This document shows positions 35,801-43,470 of a stretch of 64,000 nucleotides of DNA, piece by piece. Position 1 is the stretch's first letter; the number at the start of each line of letters is the position of its first letter. Location: assembly GCF_014137995.1 (NCBI RefSeq), contig NZ_JACGWV010000001.1, forward strand, positions 3,596,001 to 3,660,000, written 5' to 3'. Source of the stretch: Promicromonospora sukumoe. GTDB taxonomy: Bacteria > Actinomycetota > Actinomycetes > Actinomycetales > Cellulomonadaceae. Under the pieces are notes generated by a model. The model saw only the letters and a program-made list of their open reading frames with translations, was not told the DNA's origin and did no database searches. The position numbers and the translations under genes are program-made.

Positions 35801-38217
35801 GCTTCGCCTCCGGTGTGGAACCGGTGGATTTGCGTCAGCTCGACCGCACCGACCTGCTGCGCGATCAGCCGCAACGCGCCCCCGGCCGCGACGGCACCGA
35901 GCTGGGCCGGGTCCCCCAGCAACCGGACACTCCCACCCGCCCGCTGGGTGATGGCCAGGACGTCGGCGAGAGCGAGCGTGCCCGCGAGGCTGGCCTCGTC
36001 GACCAGGACCACCGTCCCAGGCTCCACCGTGAGGCGTTCGCGCAGACGTTCACTTCCCGCGCCGCGGTTAGCCAGGAGGAACATGTCCAGGGTCTCCGCC
36101 GTGATCCCGTCACCGAGGTCCGCGCCGAGGACTTCCGCGGCGGCCGCCGATGGCGCGAGAGCGATGAGCTTGCCGCCCGATTCCTGGACCGCTGTCGCGA
36201 AGGCGCGCATCGCGGTGGTCTTCCCGGTCCCGGCCGGCCCGATCCCCGCCGCCAGCACCGTGCTGGCCCCGAAGTGGGCCACCAGGTCCCGCTGCCCCCG
36301 GTTCAGGACCCGCCCCCGGTCGACCCGGACCTGATCGATCGCGCCCTCCACCGCGTCCGGGTCGATGACCAGGCCACCGGGAGTGCGGGCGGCGGCCAGG
36401 AGCTGGTCTTCGGCCTCCAGGACCGCGAGGGAGGTGTACTTCGTGGAGCCGTGCACGAAGTAGACGCTCTCGCCGTCCTTGCGGCGCATGACGTCCGGTG
36501 GCTCGTTCAGGTCTGGGGGCGTGATCACGAGGCTGCCCGCTTCCGCATACCCGGCGATCCTCGCTGCCAGGACCAGCAGGTCGGTCCCTCGGGGAGAGTG
36601 CTCGCGGGCCAGCCGGGTGGCTTCTGCCTGCAGGTGGTAGGTCGTCCAGGTCGCCCGTTTGCCCGCCACGTTCGTCAGGCACGCGTCGACAAGGTCGCCC
36701 TGAGCGCGCACCTGTGCGGCCCAGTCGGTCAGCACGGCTTGCCGGCCGGCCGGTGTGCGCCACCGCAGTTGCCGGAAGACCTGGGCGCGCGGCCACGCCA
36801 CAGCGAGGCGCTCAACCGCCCCGGTAACGTCCTGGGCCGCCCACCGGGCAATCCCCCGACCGGCCAGGTCCTGGGCGACGGCAGGCCAGAGGTCCTTCAG
36901 CTCGTCGACCACGACCCGTCCGGTGTCCGGGCGAGGGTGGAGCGCGCGGGCGAGCATGCGCTCTACCGCGTCTGGTCCGCCCATGACCGTGGCTGCCGTC
37001 TGCGCCCACTGGGGTAGCCGGTGACGCAGCCCGACCGGGGTGCCCTTGCCTTGGCGAGTATCTAGATTGGCTTGTTGCGTCAGCCGGTAGGCGGTCTTCG
37101 TGTCCGGCTCGTGCCCGTACTTCGCCCGGTATTCGGCCCGCAGGGACTCGTAGGACTCCTGGATCACCGCACGCCGCCTCGAGAACGCATCCCGGAGTGG
37201 CTTGGGGATACCGACGATCTCGCGCACACCTTGCTTGCCGCGCCCCCGGGTCTCGGTGTGGAACGCGACCCCGAGCACCTCGACGAGGAGCTGCTCGATG
37301 CGGGTGTTGTACCGCTCGGACGCCGCAACCTTCAGTCCCAATAGCACCCGGCCGTCCAGCGCGCGCCAGGTCCCGTCGACACCTAGCACCTTGGTGGAGA
37401 CCGCGACGTGCGTGTGCAGGTTGGGGTCGCCAGCCCGGGAGTCGAGGTGGTCGAACGCGACGGCGGTCAGCCCGTGAGTGTCGATCTGCCGCACACCACC
37501 CGCCCCGCCGCGGGTCAGCGCGGCCTCGGACTCGATCCATGCCAGGGTGTCTTGCCAGGCCTGGGTGTGCGCCTTCGTGATCGCCTCCCGCGTGGCCGCA
37601 TTGCCCAGACCCCACAGGACCGAGATGCTCTTGGACGGCGTGAACACCAGGTCGTACCCGGCCACGGCTTTGCGGGGCTGCTGACCCCGCTTCGCCAGCC
37701 AGGTCGCTACGTCCTTCTCAGAGACGCCGCCCGAGCCGCCCTTCTCGGTGTGCTCCTGCTGCGCCAGCGTGCGCGCGACGTTCCAGCGGATCAGGTCCCG
37801 CTCGACGCCTGCCTCCGGTGGCCGGTCGTTCTCGCGGGCGAACCGTGCGAATGCGGCTTCCAGCGCGGCGGTATAGCCGTCGTCGGCCTTGGCTTTGAAC
37901 TCGGGGAACGCGCGACCTAGCGCACCGACGCGAGCCGCGTCTTGCTTCGACACGCCGCGGGCGAGGGCTTCGACCTCCAAGCGGTCGGCGTCGGGGTGTC
38001 GGCCCTGGCCGAACAGGGACTTCATCTGCTTCTCCAGCACCTGGCCCGAGACCCCGAGCTGGTCGAGCCCCGTGCCGACCCAGTGGCCGGGCGGGTTGCC
38101 GTGCTGCATGTAGTAGTCCGTCAACGACATCCCGCGGCCCCGCGGCACATCGCCTGAGGCGACCTGCTGGGTGAGGTAGGTGTAGCCGCTGCCGGCGCTG
38201 AGCACGTGGACCGTCAT
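32869..38217 (-). CDS. MobF relaxase-helicase-primase fusion
   Basis: This 1782-residue protein starts at ATG 38217. The N-terminal TrwC-type relaxase has candidate Tyr in GYTYLTQQV, LTDYYMQHGNPPGHWVGTGL and the metal-binding triad in DPNLHTHVAVSTKV (about 262). A RecD2/TraI-like helicase follows, with Walker A GIGPAGTGKTTAM (about 660), VVLVDEASLAG, LLGDPAQLGAV and the late motif GYAATIHRVQGMTVD. The last 450 residues carry DnaG-type primase features: FRNRIVFPYRDQTGQVVGV, APKYLNTPET, VLVEGPTDHAAL (TOPRIM Glu) and LIVALDPDAAGR (TOPRIM Asp). It should nick oriT, unwind the strand and possibly prime synthesis in the recipient. No VirD4-like coupling protein is encoded nearby, so it probably depends on another element for export. 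Confidence 0.93.
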   Translation of the reverse strand: MTVHVLSAGSGYTYLTQQVASGDVPRGRGMSLTDYYMQHGNPPGHWVGTGLDQLGVSGQVLEKQMKSLFGQGRHPDADRLEVEALARGVSKQDAARVGALGRAFPEFKAKADDGYTAALEAAFARFARENDRPPEAGVERDLIRWNVARTLAQQEHTEKGGSGGVSEKDVATWLAKRGQQPRKAVAGYDLVFTPSKSISVLWGLGNAATREAITKAHTQAWQDTLAWIESEAALTRGGAGGVRQIDTHGLTAVAFDHLDSRAGDPNLHTHVAVSTKVLGVDGTWRALDGRVLLGLKVAASERYNTRIEQLLVEVLGVAFHTETRGRGKQGVREIVGIPKPLRDAFSRRRAVIQESYESLRAEYRAKYGHEPDTKTAYRLTQQANLDTRQGKGTPVGLRHRLPQWAQTAATVMGGPDAVERMLARALHPRPDTGRVVVDELKDLWPAVAQDLAGRGIARWAAQDVTGAVERLAVAWPRAQVFRQLRWRTPAGRQAVLTDWAAQVRAQGDLVDACLTNVAGKRATWTTYHLQAEATRLAREHSPRGTDLLVLAARIAGYAEAGSLVITPPDLNEPPDVMRRKDGESVYFVHGSTKYTSLAVLEAEDQLLAAARTPGGLVIDPDAVEGAIDQVRVDRGRVLNRGQRDLVAHFGASTVLAAGIGPAGTGKTTAMRAFATAVQESGGKLIALAPSAAAAEVLGADLGDGITAETLDMFLLANRGAGSERLRERLTVEPGTVVLVDEASLAGTLALADVLAITQRAGGSVRLLGDPAQLGAVAAGGALRLIAQQVGAVELTQIHRFHTGGEAEASLQLRDGDHRGLDFYITSRRTQGGSAAAMAEEMFANWQTDSDHGRKTIMIAATNTLVTELSARARLHRVTRGEVEDDGVALHDENRAGIGDVIVTRLNNRHLRAQHDDGHIDWARDWVRNGDLWRVTARDENGALQATHLETGATVVLPADYVAAHVELGYAATIHRVQGMTVDTSHAMVGVGMTRNELYTAITRGADSNRVYVETDDVLELDPHRQPDLERAVLNALKGVLDRDGEEQSASRVIEDEWDYAHSLARLVPEYEDAYLAFLEPDRTGRLAEAMRSVLPGRVADRVLGDEVWPVLAKRLSMHEAAGTDPATVVRRAASTGFGNARSIAKVLHHRIGLPRPHDHDERGLPAWITTAPDTTDEMVWAAGAPTIGADELGDPLGTTPSHGSAPQEAGTKSSATGGLCVPAGTDREPARTGAKEPVVDAGERDLVVEITSRAWAWWTGQKSTQSWATRYMTSRGLIDAEWGAAPALWTGLTDHLESLGYTPDQLVTAGVATRTKNGRVIDKFRNRIVFPYRDQTGQVVGVTARINPAEADTGDGRAPKYLNTPETAAYRKGELVYGLDPDAISRLAAGARPVLVEGPTDHAALHLAAVRLAEQTGVEIVPVAAGGTGITEQHLQALRDATGRDLSDLIVALDPDAAGRTAAARVWAMLTLEEATRAQALDLPTDPAQTATDNPGALAGALAETMPLSWFAMEPNLQTIRELDHFERQIPALRALVDHLYDRVGLDQWWPLVEHVARAIGDTPGSATHAQLDVPSVRRVVTDHLASRILPDAHTGPDHDGALYTDPADPGHRETDAARAWETDPLVAAWLARHADLIAARLNTLVQDALTDPQLWMEAIIPPPLPGPAREAWMVAMEQVLAYRDRYQITDPVHPLGPQIGQGERADARGIADRALDTITARGTGTRPVARPVRPRPKPLGRAPAVLADARVSAEWMRREADERARRGRAEQERDRATAGSW

Positions 38218-38721
38218 CACGGGCCCCCACCCCCTTCCGCAGGCGCTTGTCAGGCTGTTCCAGGTCGCCTTCGGCGGCCTCCGCTCACGGCTTGTGCATT
38301 AGGTGTGTGGCCTTCGTCGTGGCGGTCCGCGGGACCCGCTGTCCCGGTGCGCGCCTGCCCTCGTCGCGCAGCCGCGTGCATCGCGTCGGTGCATCGGTCG
38401 CGCGTACGTCGTCGCATGCCTGCGCGTCGCTGTCGCTGTTCGTCGCCGCTGTCGCCGCTGCTGGAAACGTGGCGGTGGGTCCCCGCGTCGAGACCCCACG
38501 CACCAAGGGCGGCCAGACTCCCCCGGGCATGCGAAAAGACCGCCTCCCATTCGGGATGGCGGTCTTCGGGCCGACAGGGAGTAACCCGGGGCGACGGGCC
38601 CTGAAACAAACAGAAGTTGCGAAGTCACCCGCCGAGTTGCGCGTCCCCCGGGCATACGGGATGCCTGTGTGCCACGCCACCCTTGTGTCGTGGCGTCACG
38701 AAGGAGGCCATCGTGCTGGAG
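38218..38721. other. Non-coding region upstream of relaxase, possible oriT
   Basis: These 500 bases separate the relaxase start from the end of an XRE gene. They contain short GTCGC-type repeats around 38396-38460, a near-inverted repeat at about 38262-38280 and the terminator at 38534-38566. Relaxase genes usually lie next to their oriT, so the nic site is likely here, but I cannot point to it. Confidence 0.4.
38534..38566 (-). terminator. Rho-independent terminator of the 38.7-kb XRE gene
   Basis: AAGACCGCC TCCC (38536-38548) pairs with GGGA and GGCGGTCTT (38553-38566) with one bulged T and an ATTC loop. On the minus strand it is followed by TTTT (38534-38537). It lies about 160 bases beyond the XRE stop codon. 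Confidence 0.75.
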
Positions 38722-39222
38722 CTACGCGACGGCGGGTGGTTCCAGAACGCCCACCAACTGGGCGTCGTCGGCAGCTGCGGCCTCCGCTGGGTGCTGGCCC
38801 TGTGGTTCGGTTCCCAAAAGTTCGTCGAGCTGATCGAGCGTCACCCCGAGCGCGTTAGCGATCCGAGGCCGAGCCCAGAGAGACGGCGTCGTGTCGCCGG
38901 CCTCCCAGCGGGTCACGGTCGACCGTTGGACCCCGACCTCCATCGCCAGGCCCTCCTGTGTCTTGCAGACTTCACGTCTGCGGCGGGCCAGCGCATCCCG
39001 GCGCGACTGCGGCGCGCGGCTCACCCCGTCGCGGAGGGTTGCGAGGCGAGCTGCTTCCCGCTCGGTCGGGTTCTTCTCCGGTTGACTGTGCGCGAGCACG
39101 ACCACGATGACGGCCGCAGTGTCGTCAGATTCGGCGAGCTGCTCGATCGCTCGCGTATCACCGGCAGCCTGGAGCAAGCGCTTGATGTCGCGCCTGTGGA
39201 GTGTCACTGCCTGGGTTGCCAT
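38722..39222 (-). CDS. XRE-family DNA-binding protein
   Basis: This protein is 166 residues from ATG 39222 with GAGGGGGA upstream; a longer frame lacks a ribosome site. The N-terminal half (QAVTLHRRDIKRLLQAAGDT, AVIVVVLAHSQPEKNPTERE) is unassigned. Residues about 85-145 form a Cro/CI-type helix-turn-helix: ARRRREVCKTQEGLAMEVGV then QRSTVTRWEAGDTTPSLWAR. It lies upstream of the relaxase and is probably a regulator of transfer genes. The palindrome at 39283-39301 in front of it could be its operator. Confidence 0.85.
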   Translation of the reverse strand: MATQAVTLHRRDIKRLLQAAGDTRAIEQLAESDDTAAVIVVVLAHSQPEKNPTEREAARLATLRDGVSRAPQSRRDALARRRREVCKTQEGLAMEVGVQRSTVTRWEAGDTTPSLWARPRIANALGVTLDQLDELLGTEPQGQHPAEAAAADDAQLVGVLEPPAVA

Positions 39223-39282
39223 GCGTCCCCCTCGATGGATGGTTCCCGACTGAACCAGAATCCGGGAGAAGCAAGACCCTAA

Positions 39283-39301
39283 GTACCCCACGGCGGGGTA
39301 C
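39283..39301. promoter_or_regulatory. Palindrome upstream of XRE gene
   Basis: GTACCCC at 39283-39289 and GGGGTAC at 39295-39301 form a 7-bp inverted repeat with five bases between. It lies 61 bases before the XRE start and 33 bases after the next gene's stop, a natural place for autoregulation. Confidence 0.5.
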
Positions 39302-39333
39302 CACCCATAGCCGCCAGCACTTGACGCCAGGTG

Positions 39334-40563
39334 TCAGGCCGTCTCGGGGTTGGCCGACCCGATCCAGGCCGCCAACGCGCGGACCTCTTCGCCGGCCTTG
39401 CGGTGCTGGCCGGCCAGGACGCGGACGGCTTCGCGCGCCATCGGGTGGTACCGCGTCTGCTGCGGTGCAACCGCGCGGGCCTGCTGCAACGCACCCAGAG
39501 CCGCGTCGCGGTCCTCAACGGCGATGAAGGCACGCGCGGCATCGATCAGATGGTGCCCTCGACGGGTTCGCGGCATCGAGGCGGGCAGGTGCAGCTCGCG
39601 GGCTCGTTCGGCGGCGATATCGGGGTGCTTGAGCTCGATCTGCGCGGCGATGTCGTGGACGGCGGTGTTCACCGGCCCGAAGGTCAGGTGGTAGTGGATG
39701 CGGTCGACGCCGTCAGGAACCCGCTCGGCCAGCCGACGTGCCTCCTCCAGGTAATGGACTGTGGCATCGTCGTCGCGAGCACGGGAAGCCTGCGTGACCT
39801 GCCGGAGCCGGATGCTTCCCAGCAGCGTGACTGCTGCCCCGGACGGATCGGCACCGACCGCCTCTTGAAGCTGGTCGTAGGACGATTCCAGGAGCCGGAG
39901 CCCGGTGTCGTAGTCCTTGGCGACCTGGAACCCGTTGGCGCGGGTCCACTGCGACAGGCCGATCGAGAGCGGGTCGTCGGCCAGTGATGACGCCCACTGA
40001 AGCCGCTCTTCGAGGATCGAGGCCAGGTCGACGTAGCCGAGGCGTGAGGCCAGGCAGTAGGCCATGTAGTAGCAAGAGGCCAGAAGGCGAGCTGCTCGGC
40101 GGCGGGCCTTGCCGTCCAGGTGGTGCACGCACGCGGTGAGCTCTTCCAGGAGTGCGGGGAGCATCTCGCCCAGTGCGGTGTAGCGGGCTGCGGCGCGGTA
40201 GCTGGTGGCCAGGTCGACGTCGCGGGCAATGGCGTCCAGTGACCGTGGTTCGGGGCGCCATGCGGGCGGGAGGTCGTAGGAACGCGCGACGGCGCGGATG
40301 GCTGCGATCGGGGCGTGGACACGAGCGTCGGACCGTTTGCGTCCGCGGTAGGGCTGGCCGGTGAGTTCCTCGACGCTGACGGCGAGCGTGCGCGCTGCGG
40401 TGTTGAGGAAGCCGTAGGTGGGCAGGCGCTCGCCCTGTTCGACCTTGCGGACCGCTCCCAGGGAGAGGTGGGCGTGGTCGGCGAACTCGCGCTGGGTGTA
40501 GCCCGCGAGCTTGCGGTAGGTCGCGATGCGCGATCCGACGGTCTCGTCCGCGTTGCCGGTCAT
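39334..40563 (-). CDS. XRE-family regulator with TPR-like domain
   Basis: This 409-residue protein has ATG 40563 after AGGGGAGG. Residues about 10-65 are a Cro/CI helix-turn-helix (SRIATYRKLAGYTQREFADH, LSLGAVRKVEQGERLPTYGF). The rest is helical with TPR-like repeats, e.g. YMAYCLASRLGYVDLASILE, VHYLEEARRLAERVPDGVDR and DAARAFIAVEDRDAALGALQ. This architecture is common in actinobacterial peptide-responsive and specialised-metabolite regulators. It lies 60 bases after the alpha/beta hydrolase in the same direction and close to the RiPP-like genes, which it plausibly controls. Confidence 0.88.
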   Translation of the reverse strand: MTGNADETVGSRIATYRKLAGYTQREFADHAHLSLGAVRKVEQGERLPTYGFLNTAARTLAVSVEELTGQPYRGRKRSDARVHAPIAAIRAVARSYDLPPAWRPEPRSLDAIARDVDLATSYRAAARYTALGEMLPALLEELTACVHHLDGKARRRAARLLASCYYMAYCLASRLGYVDLASILEERLQWASSLADDPLSIGLSQWTRANGFQVAKDYDTGLRLLESSYDQLQEAVGADPSGAAVTLLGSIRLRQVTQASRARDDDATVHYLEEARRLAERVPDGVDRIHYHLTFGPVNTAVHDIAAQIELKHPDIAAERARELHLPASMPRTRRGHHLIDAARAFIAVEDRDAALGALQQARAVAPQQTRYHPMAREAVRVLAGQHRKAGEEVRALAAWIGSANPETA

Positions 40564-40623
40564 CCTGGCCTCCCCTCGCGGTCTGGTGTCTCGCGCCAGG
40601 GTACCGGCGGCCCCTCGCTCCGG

Positions 40624-41445
40624 TCAGTGCCCCGGGGTGACCCAGTTGGTGATCGCCTCGATGACCTCGGTCTGCCAGGCCAGGGTCTGCGGCTGCTGGT
40701 AGGCCTTGTCGCCGGCGACGGCGAAGCCGTGGCCGGCTCCCTCGACGACCATAAGTCGTGACTGCTCGTTGAGTTCCTTGATCGCGTCGTAGGACGGGCC
40801 GATCGGGACCTGGGTGTCCGCGTCCCCGTGGACCAGCAAGGTCGGGGCGGCGACATCGCCGAGAGCCGTGTGGGGCTGGAGCCAGAAGACCTCGTTGAGG
40901 AACGCGCGCCCGTGCCGGAACGAGGTCGAGTACTGCAGGAACCCGTCCCGGGTCAGGAGGTCGGCGTGCTCGTCGTCCAGGTGGTCGTCCACCCAGTACG
41001 GCCGGCCGTCGATCGTGCGTGCCTTGTAGTCGATCCGCGGGCACAGCATCACCAGATGCTGCACCTCCGCCGGACGCCTCGCGGCGTAGTACGCACACAC
41101 CCCTCCGGCGAACGACTGACCCACCAGCGACGTCGTCGCAACGCCCGTCTCGGCGCGCAGCACCTCGAACCCGGCCCTCACGTCGTTGAGCAGGCCGGCG
41201 AGCGTCACGTCCTCCTGGGTTCCCTCGGACTCGCCGTGCCCACGCAGGTCGAACCGCAGCGAGGCGATCCCCGCCGCCGCGAGGCCTTCGGCGATCCGGT
41301 CGAAGAACCCTGACTCGTGCCGGGTCACGCCACGGCCGTGCACCAGAAGAACACCGATCTCGGGTGTGGTGTCGGGCATGACGACGTCGCCGACCAGGCG
41401 CAGGCCGTCGAGCGAGCGGAACTCCACACGAGACTCCGTGGGCAT
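40624..41445 (-). CDS. Alpha/beta hydrolase
   Basis: This protein is 273 residues from ATG 41445 with GGAG seven bases upstream. The fold markers are GVLLVHGRGVTRHESGFFDR (oxyanion region), RFDLRGHGESEG, the nucleophile elbow LVGQSFAGG, TLLVHGDADTQVP (Asp) and VEGAGHGFAVAG (His). It belongs to the peptidase/esterase-like serine hydrolases and is cytosolic. It is divergent from the 53-residue peptide and the AsnB-like ligase across a 243-bp regulatory region. In that context it could cleave a leader peptide or release a product; this is inference. Confidence 0.9.
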   Translation of the reverse strand: MPTESRVEFRSLDGLRLVGDVVMPDTTPEIGVLLVHGRGVTRHESGFFDRIAEGLAAAGIASLRFDLRGHGESEGTQEDVTLAGLLNDVRAGFEVLRAETGVATTSLVGQSFAGGVCAYYAARRPAEVQHLVMLCPRIDYKARTIDGRPYWVDDHLDDEHADLLTRDGFLQYSTSFRHGRAFLNEVFWLQPHTALGDVAAPTLLVHGDADTQVPIGPSYDAIKELNEQSRLMVVEGAGHGFAVAGDKAYQQPQTLAWQTEVIEAITNWVTPGH

Positions 41446-41587
41446 CACGTTCTCCAGGTCGGACGGGGTACTGACGTCCACAGTGTGCCCCACGCTCACC
41501 CAGCCGGGCCCGTTTGTCCGGCTAACCGGCGCCGAGGCGACAGCAGTGATCTGGGGTGGTGTCGGGTCGCGCCGCACGAACGCCGCA

Positions 41588-41618
41588 GGGATGCCGCACC
41601 GATGCTCTGGGATGCCGC
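41588..41618. promoter_or_regulatory. Direct repeat GGGATGCCGC, 21-bp period, before the RiPP-like genes
   Basis: The same ten bases occur at 41588-41597 and 41609-41618, two helical turns apart, within the divergent region between the hydrolase and the 53-residue peptide. The spacing fits tandem binding by a regulator, for which the XRE-TPR protein is the obvious candidate. Confidence 0.5.
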
Positions 41619-41688
41619 TGTGCTGGGCGTTTGGATCGGTAGCGGGCAGGCATGGCGTCTGCCCGGTTACCGATATGGGAGGTGCCTG

Positions 41689-41850
41689 ATGGAGATGTTC
41701 GAGCTTCCTCGAAAGCCTGACCTGGGCTTCGAGACCCTGTTCTGCTCTCGGTCCGTTCGCTTCGTGCAGTCCCCCGAAGAGGCGCACGACTACAAGAAGG
41801 TCTCCGGGTCGTCCGACGGCGCGAAGACCTACGACACCACGGCCGTCTGA
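41689..41850 (+). CDS. 53-residue putative precursor peptide
   Basis: This small gene has ATG 41689 preceded by GGGAGG at good spacing, and it ends 18 bases before the AsnB-like gene. The product begins MEMFELPRKPDLGFETLFC, continues with VRFVQSPEEAHDYKKV and ends SGSSDGAKTYDTTAV. It has one Cys and no signal peptide or hydrophobic helix. Size, position and linkage to a ligase and an acetyltransferase suggest a ribosomal precursor whose C-terminal Ser/Thr/Asp-rich part is modified. It does not show the usual lasso leader motif (YxxP and a Thr before the core). It was chosen as a gene because of its ribosome site and tight spacing. Confidence 0.75.
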   Translation: MEMFELPRKPDLGFETLFCSRSVRFVQSPEEAHDYKKVSGSSDGAKTYDTTAV

Positions 41851-41868
41851 CGAAAGGAGCAAAACCTC

Positions 41869-43440
41869 ATGCTGCGGATGCGTATCGATACCCGTGCGGC
41901 CGGTCCCCTGACGTGGACCGGCACGAGCTACCAGAGCCAGGACGGGGCGACCCGGATCACTCCGGTCGACAATCCCGCCGTCGAGCAGGTGGCCGTGACC
42001 GACCAGACCCGGACCCTGGTCGTGGTCCGCGAGAGAGCCTCCGGAACCAGCCCGACGTCGGCGGCCGTCGAGACGGTGACGCCGGAGGTCTTCGAGCGCA
42101 TCCGCAGCCTGGCCGTGCAGTGGCCGCTGGACTTCGTCGCGATCGAGCTGGCCGACGGCGAACCGGTGCGGGTGACCGCCGGGGCTGCTCGGGTCACGCC
42201 GCTGTACCTGGCCCATGACGCACACGTCCTCGCCGGGTCATGGGACATGGCCGACCTGACCGACTACGTGCGCGGGATCAACGTGCGCGAGGCCGCACGG
42301 CTGCTCGTGTACCGGCCCCGCTACAGCACCGACACGTTCTTCACCGGCATCTGGCACCTGACCGAACGTGCCACCGCACACTTCGCCGGCCACCTCGTGA
42401 TCCGTTACCCGGAACCCGCGCTCCACCTCCGCCCCCGTGAGCTGGCCCAGGACGCCGAGGTGATCGACGCCTTCACCAGCACCATCGACGTCGTCCTGGA
42501 CAAGCGGCCCCTGGATCCCGACCGGACGCTGTTCCACCTCACCGGAGGCTTCGACTCCGGCACCATCGCGGCCCGCGCCGCAGCACGCTGGCCCGGACGC
42601 CTGAAGACCGCAGCACTTCTCATCGGCGGACCCGGCCGCGACTCGCAGATCCGACGACGGACCGAGATGCGCACCGTCATGTCCTACGCCGAGACCGACA
42701 TCCTGATCGACGCCATGGCACACCAGCCCCTGGCCGCCGCCTGCCTACGCACCCAGGGCGCCCCCATCAGCCCGGCCGAAGAACCCCTGCACCACCCGTT
42801 CACGCTCATGGCCCGTGCCACCGCTCGGACCGGGGCGACCAGCGTCGTCACCGGCCTCGGCGGGGACGAGATGGTCGCCCTGTCCGTCGAGGAGTACCCC
42901 GACAAGAAGCTGCCGCCCCTGTCCACCGCGGCGGACCTGCCCTGGATCGGAGCGCGAACCCGGGCCGCGCTGGAGTTCGCGGACGACGGCATCGCCCCAC
43001 CTGCGCAGATCAACTCCATGACGCTCCTGTCGCTGGAGACCACCGCACCCGTCCTGCTGCGCGAAGGACTCTGGCCGGTCCACCCGTTCGCCGACCCGGA
43101 CATGGTCGCGCTCGGCGAACAGCTCCCCTACGACTGGCGAATGCTCAAGCAGCTCCAGCGCGAGCACCTGGCCTCGCACGGCATGTCCGACGACGTCACC
43201 CACCCCACCGCGCGCGAATCGTTCGCCGAACTCGTCCAGCACGCCCTGACCACCCAAGGAGTCACCTTGCTCAAGGAGATGCTCGACGAGGGATCACTGC
43301 TGTTCGACGAGAAGCTCGTCGACCCCGACGGCATCACCTCCGCCGTGGACCGCCTCCAGTCCGGCACCTACGGTGAGGACCACGACGCCAAGCTCCTAGA
43401 AGTCCTGACCCTGCACCACGCGACCACCGCCTACTGCTGA
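41869..43440 (+). CDS. Asparagine-synthetase-like ligase lacking the glutaminase Cys
   Basis: This 523-residue protein has ATG 41869 with AAAGGAG nine bases upstream. The C-terminal half is an AsnB-type ATP pyrophosphatase: LFHLTGGFDSGTIAARAAAR (PP-loop, normally SGGxDS) at about 224 and SVVTGLGGDEMVALS (normally GDGGDE). The N-terminal 200 residues have the size of the Ntn glutaminase domain, but residue 2 is Leu, not the catalytic Cys, so it should not hydrolyse glutamine. Such enzymes activate a carboxylate with ATP, as lasso cyclases and beta-lactam synthetases do. With a 53-residue peptide just upstream, amide or macrocycle formation on that peptide is the most natural hypothesis. Confidence 0.88.
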   Translation: MLRMRIDTRAAGPLTWTGTSYQSQDGATRITPVDNPAVEQVAVTDQTRTLVVVRERASGTSPTSAAVETVTPEVFERIRSLAVQWPLDFVAIELADGEPVRVTAGAARVTPLYLAHDAHVLAGSWDMADLTDYVRGINVREAARLLVYRPRYSTDTFFTGIWHLTERATAHFAGHLVIRYPEPALHLRPRELAQDAEVIDAFTSTIDVVLDKRPLDPDRTLFHLTGGFDSGTIAARAAARWPGRLKTAALLIGGPGRDSQIRRRTEMRTVMSYAETDILIDAMAHQPLAAACLRTQGAPISPAEEPLHHPFTLMARATARTGATSVVTGLGGDEMVALSVEEYPDKKLPPLSTAADLPWIGARTRAALEFADDGIAPPAQINSMTLLSLETTAPVLLREGLWPVHPFADPDMVALGEQLPYDWRMLKQLQREHLASHGMSDDVTHPTARESFAELVQHALTTQGVTLLKEMLDEGSLLFDEKLVDPDGITSAVDRLQSGTYGEDHDAKLLEVLTLHHATTAYC

Positions 43441-43470
43441 CCGCCCCTGGCCCTGCAAGGAGTCCCGACC

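Noticed and set aside
32869-38217. Calling the island a complete ICE
   Set aside because: No VirB4, VirD4/T4CP, TraB/FtsK translocase or other mating-channel gene is visible between the att sites.
41689-43440. Calling the peptide/AsnB pair a lasso peptide cluster
   Set aside because: No RRE/B1 or transglutaminase-like B2 protein, no isopeptide-forming Gly core at a clear cleavage site and no lasso leader motif. Only the ligase resembles a lasso cyclase.
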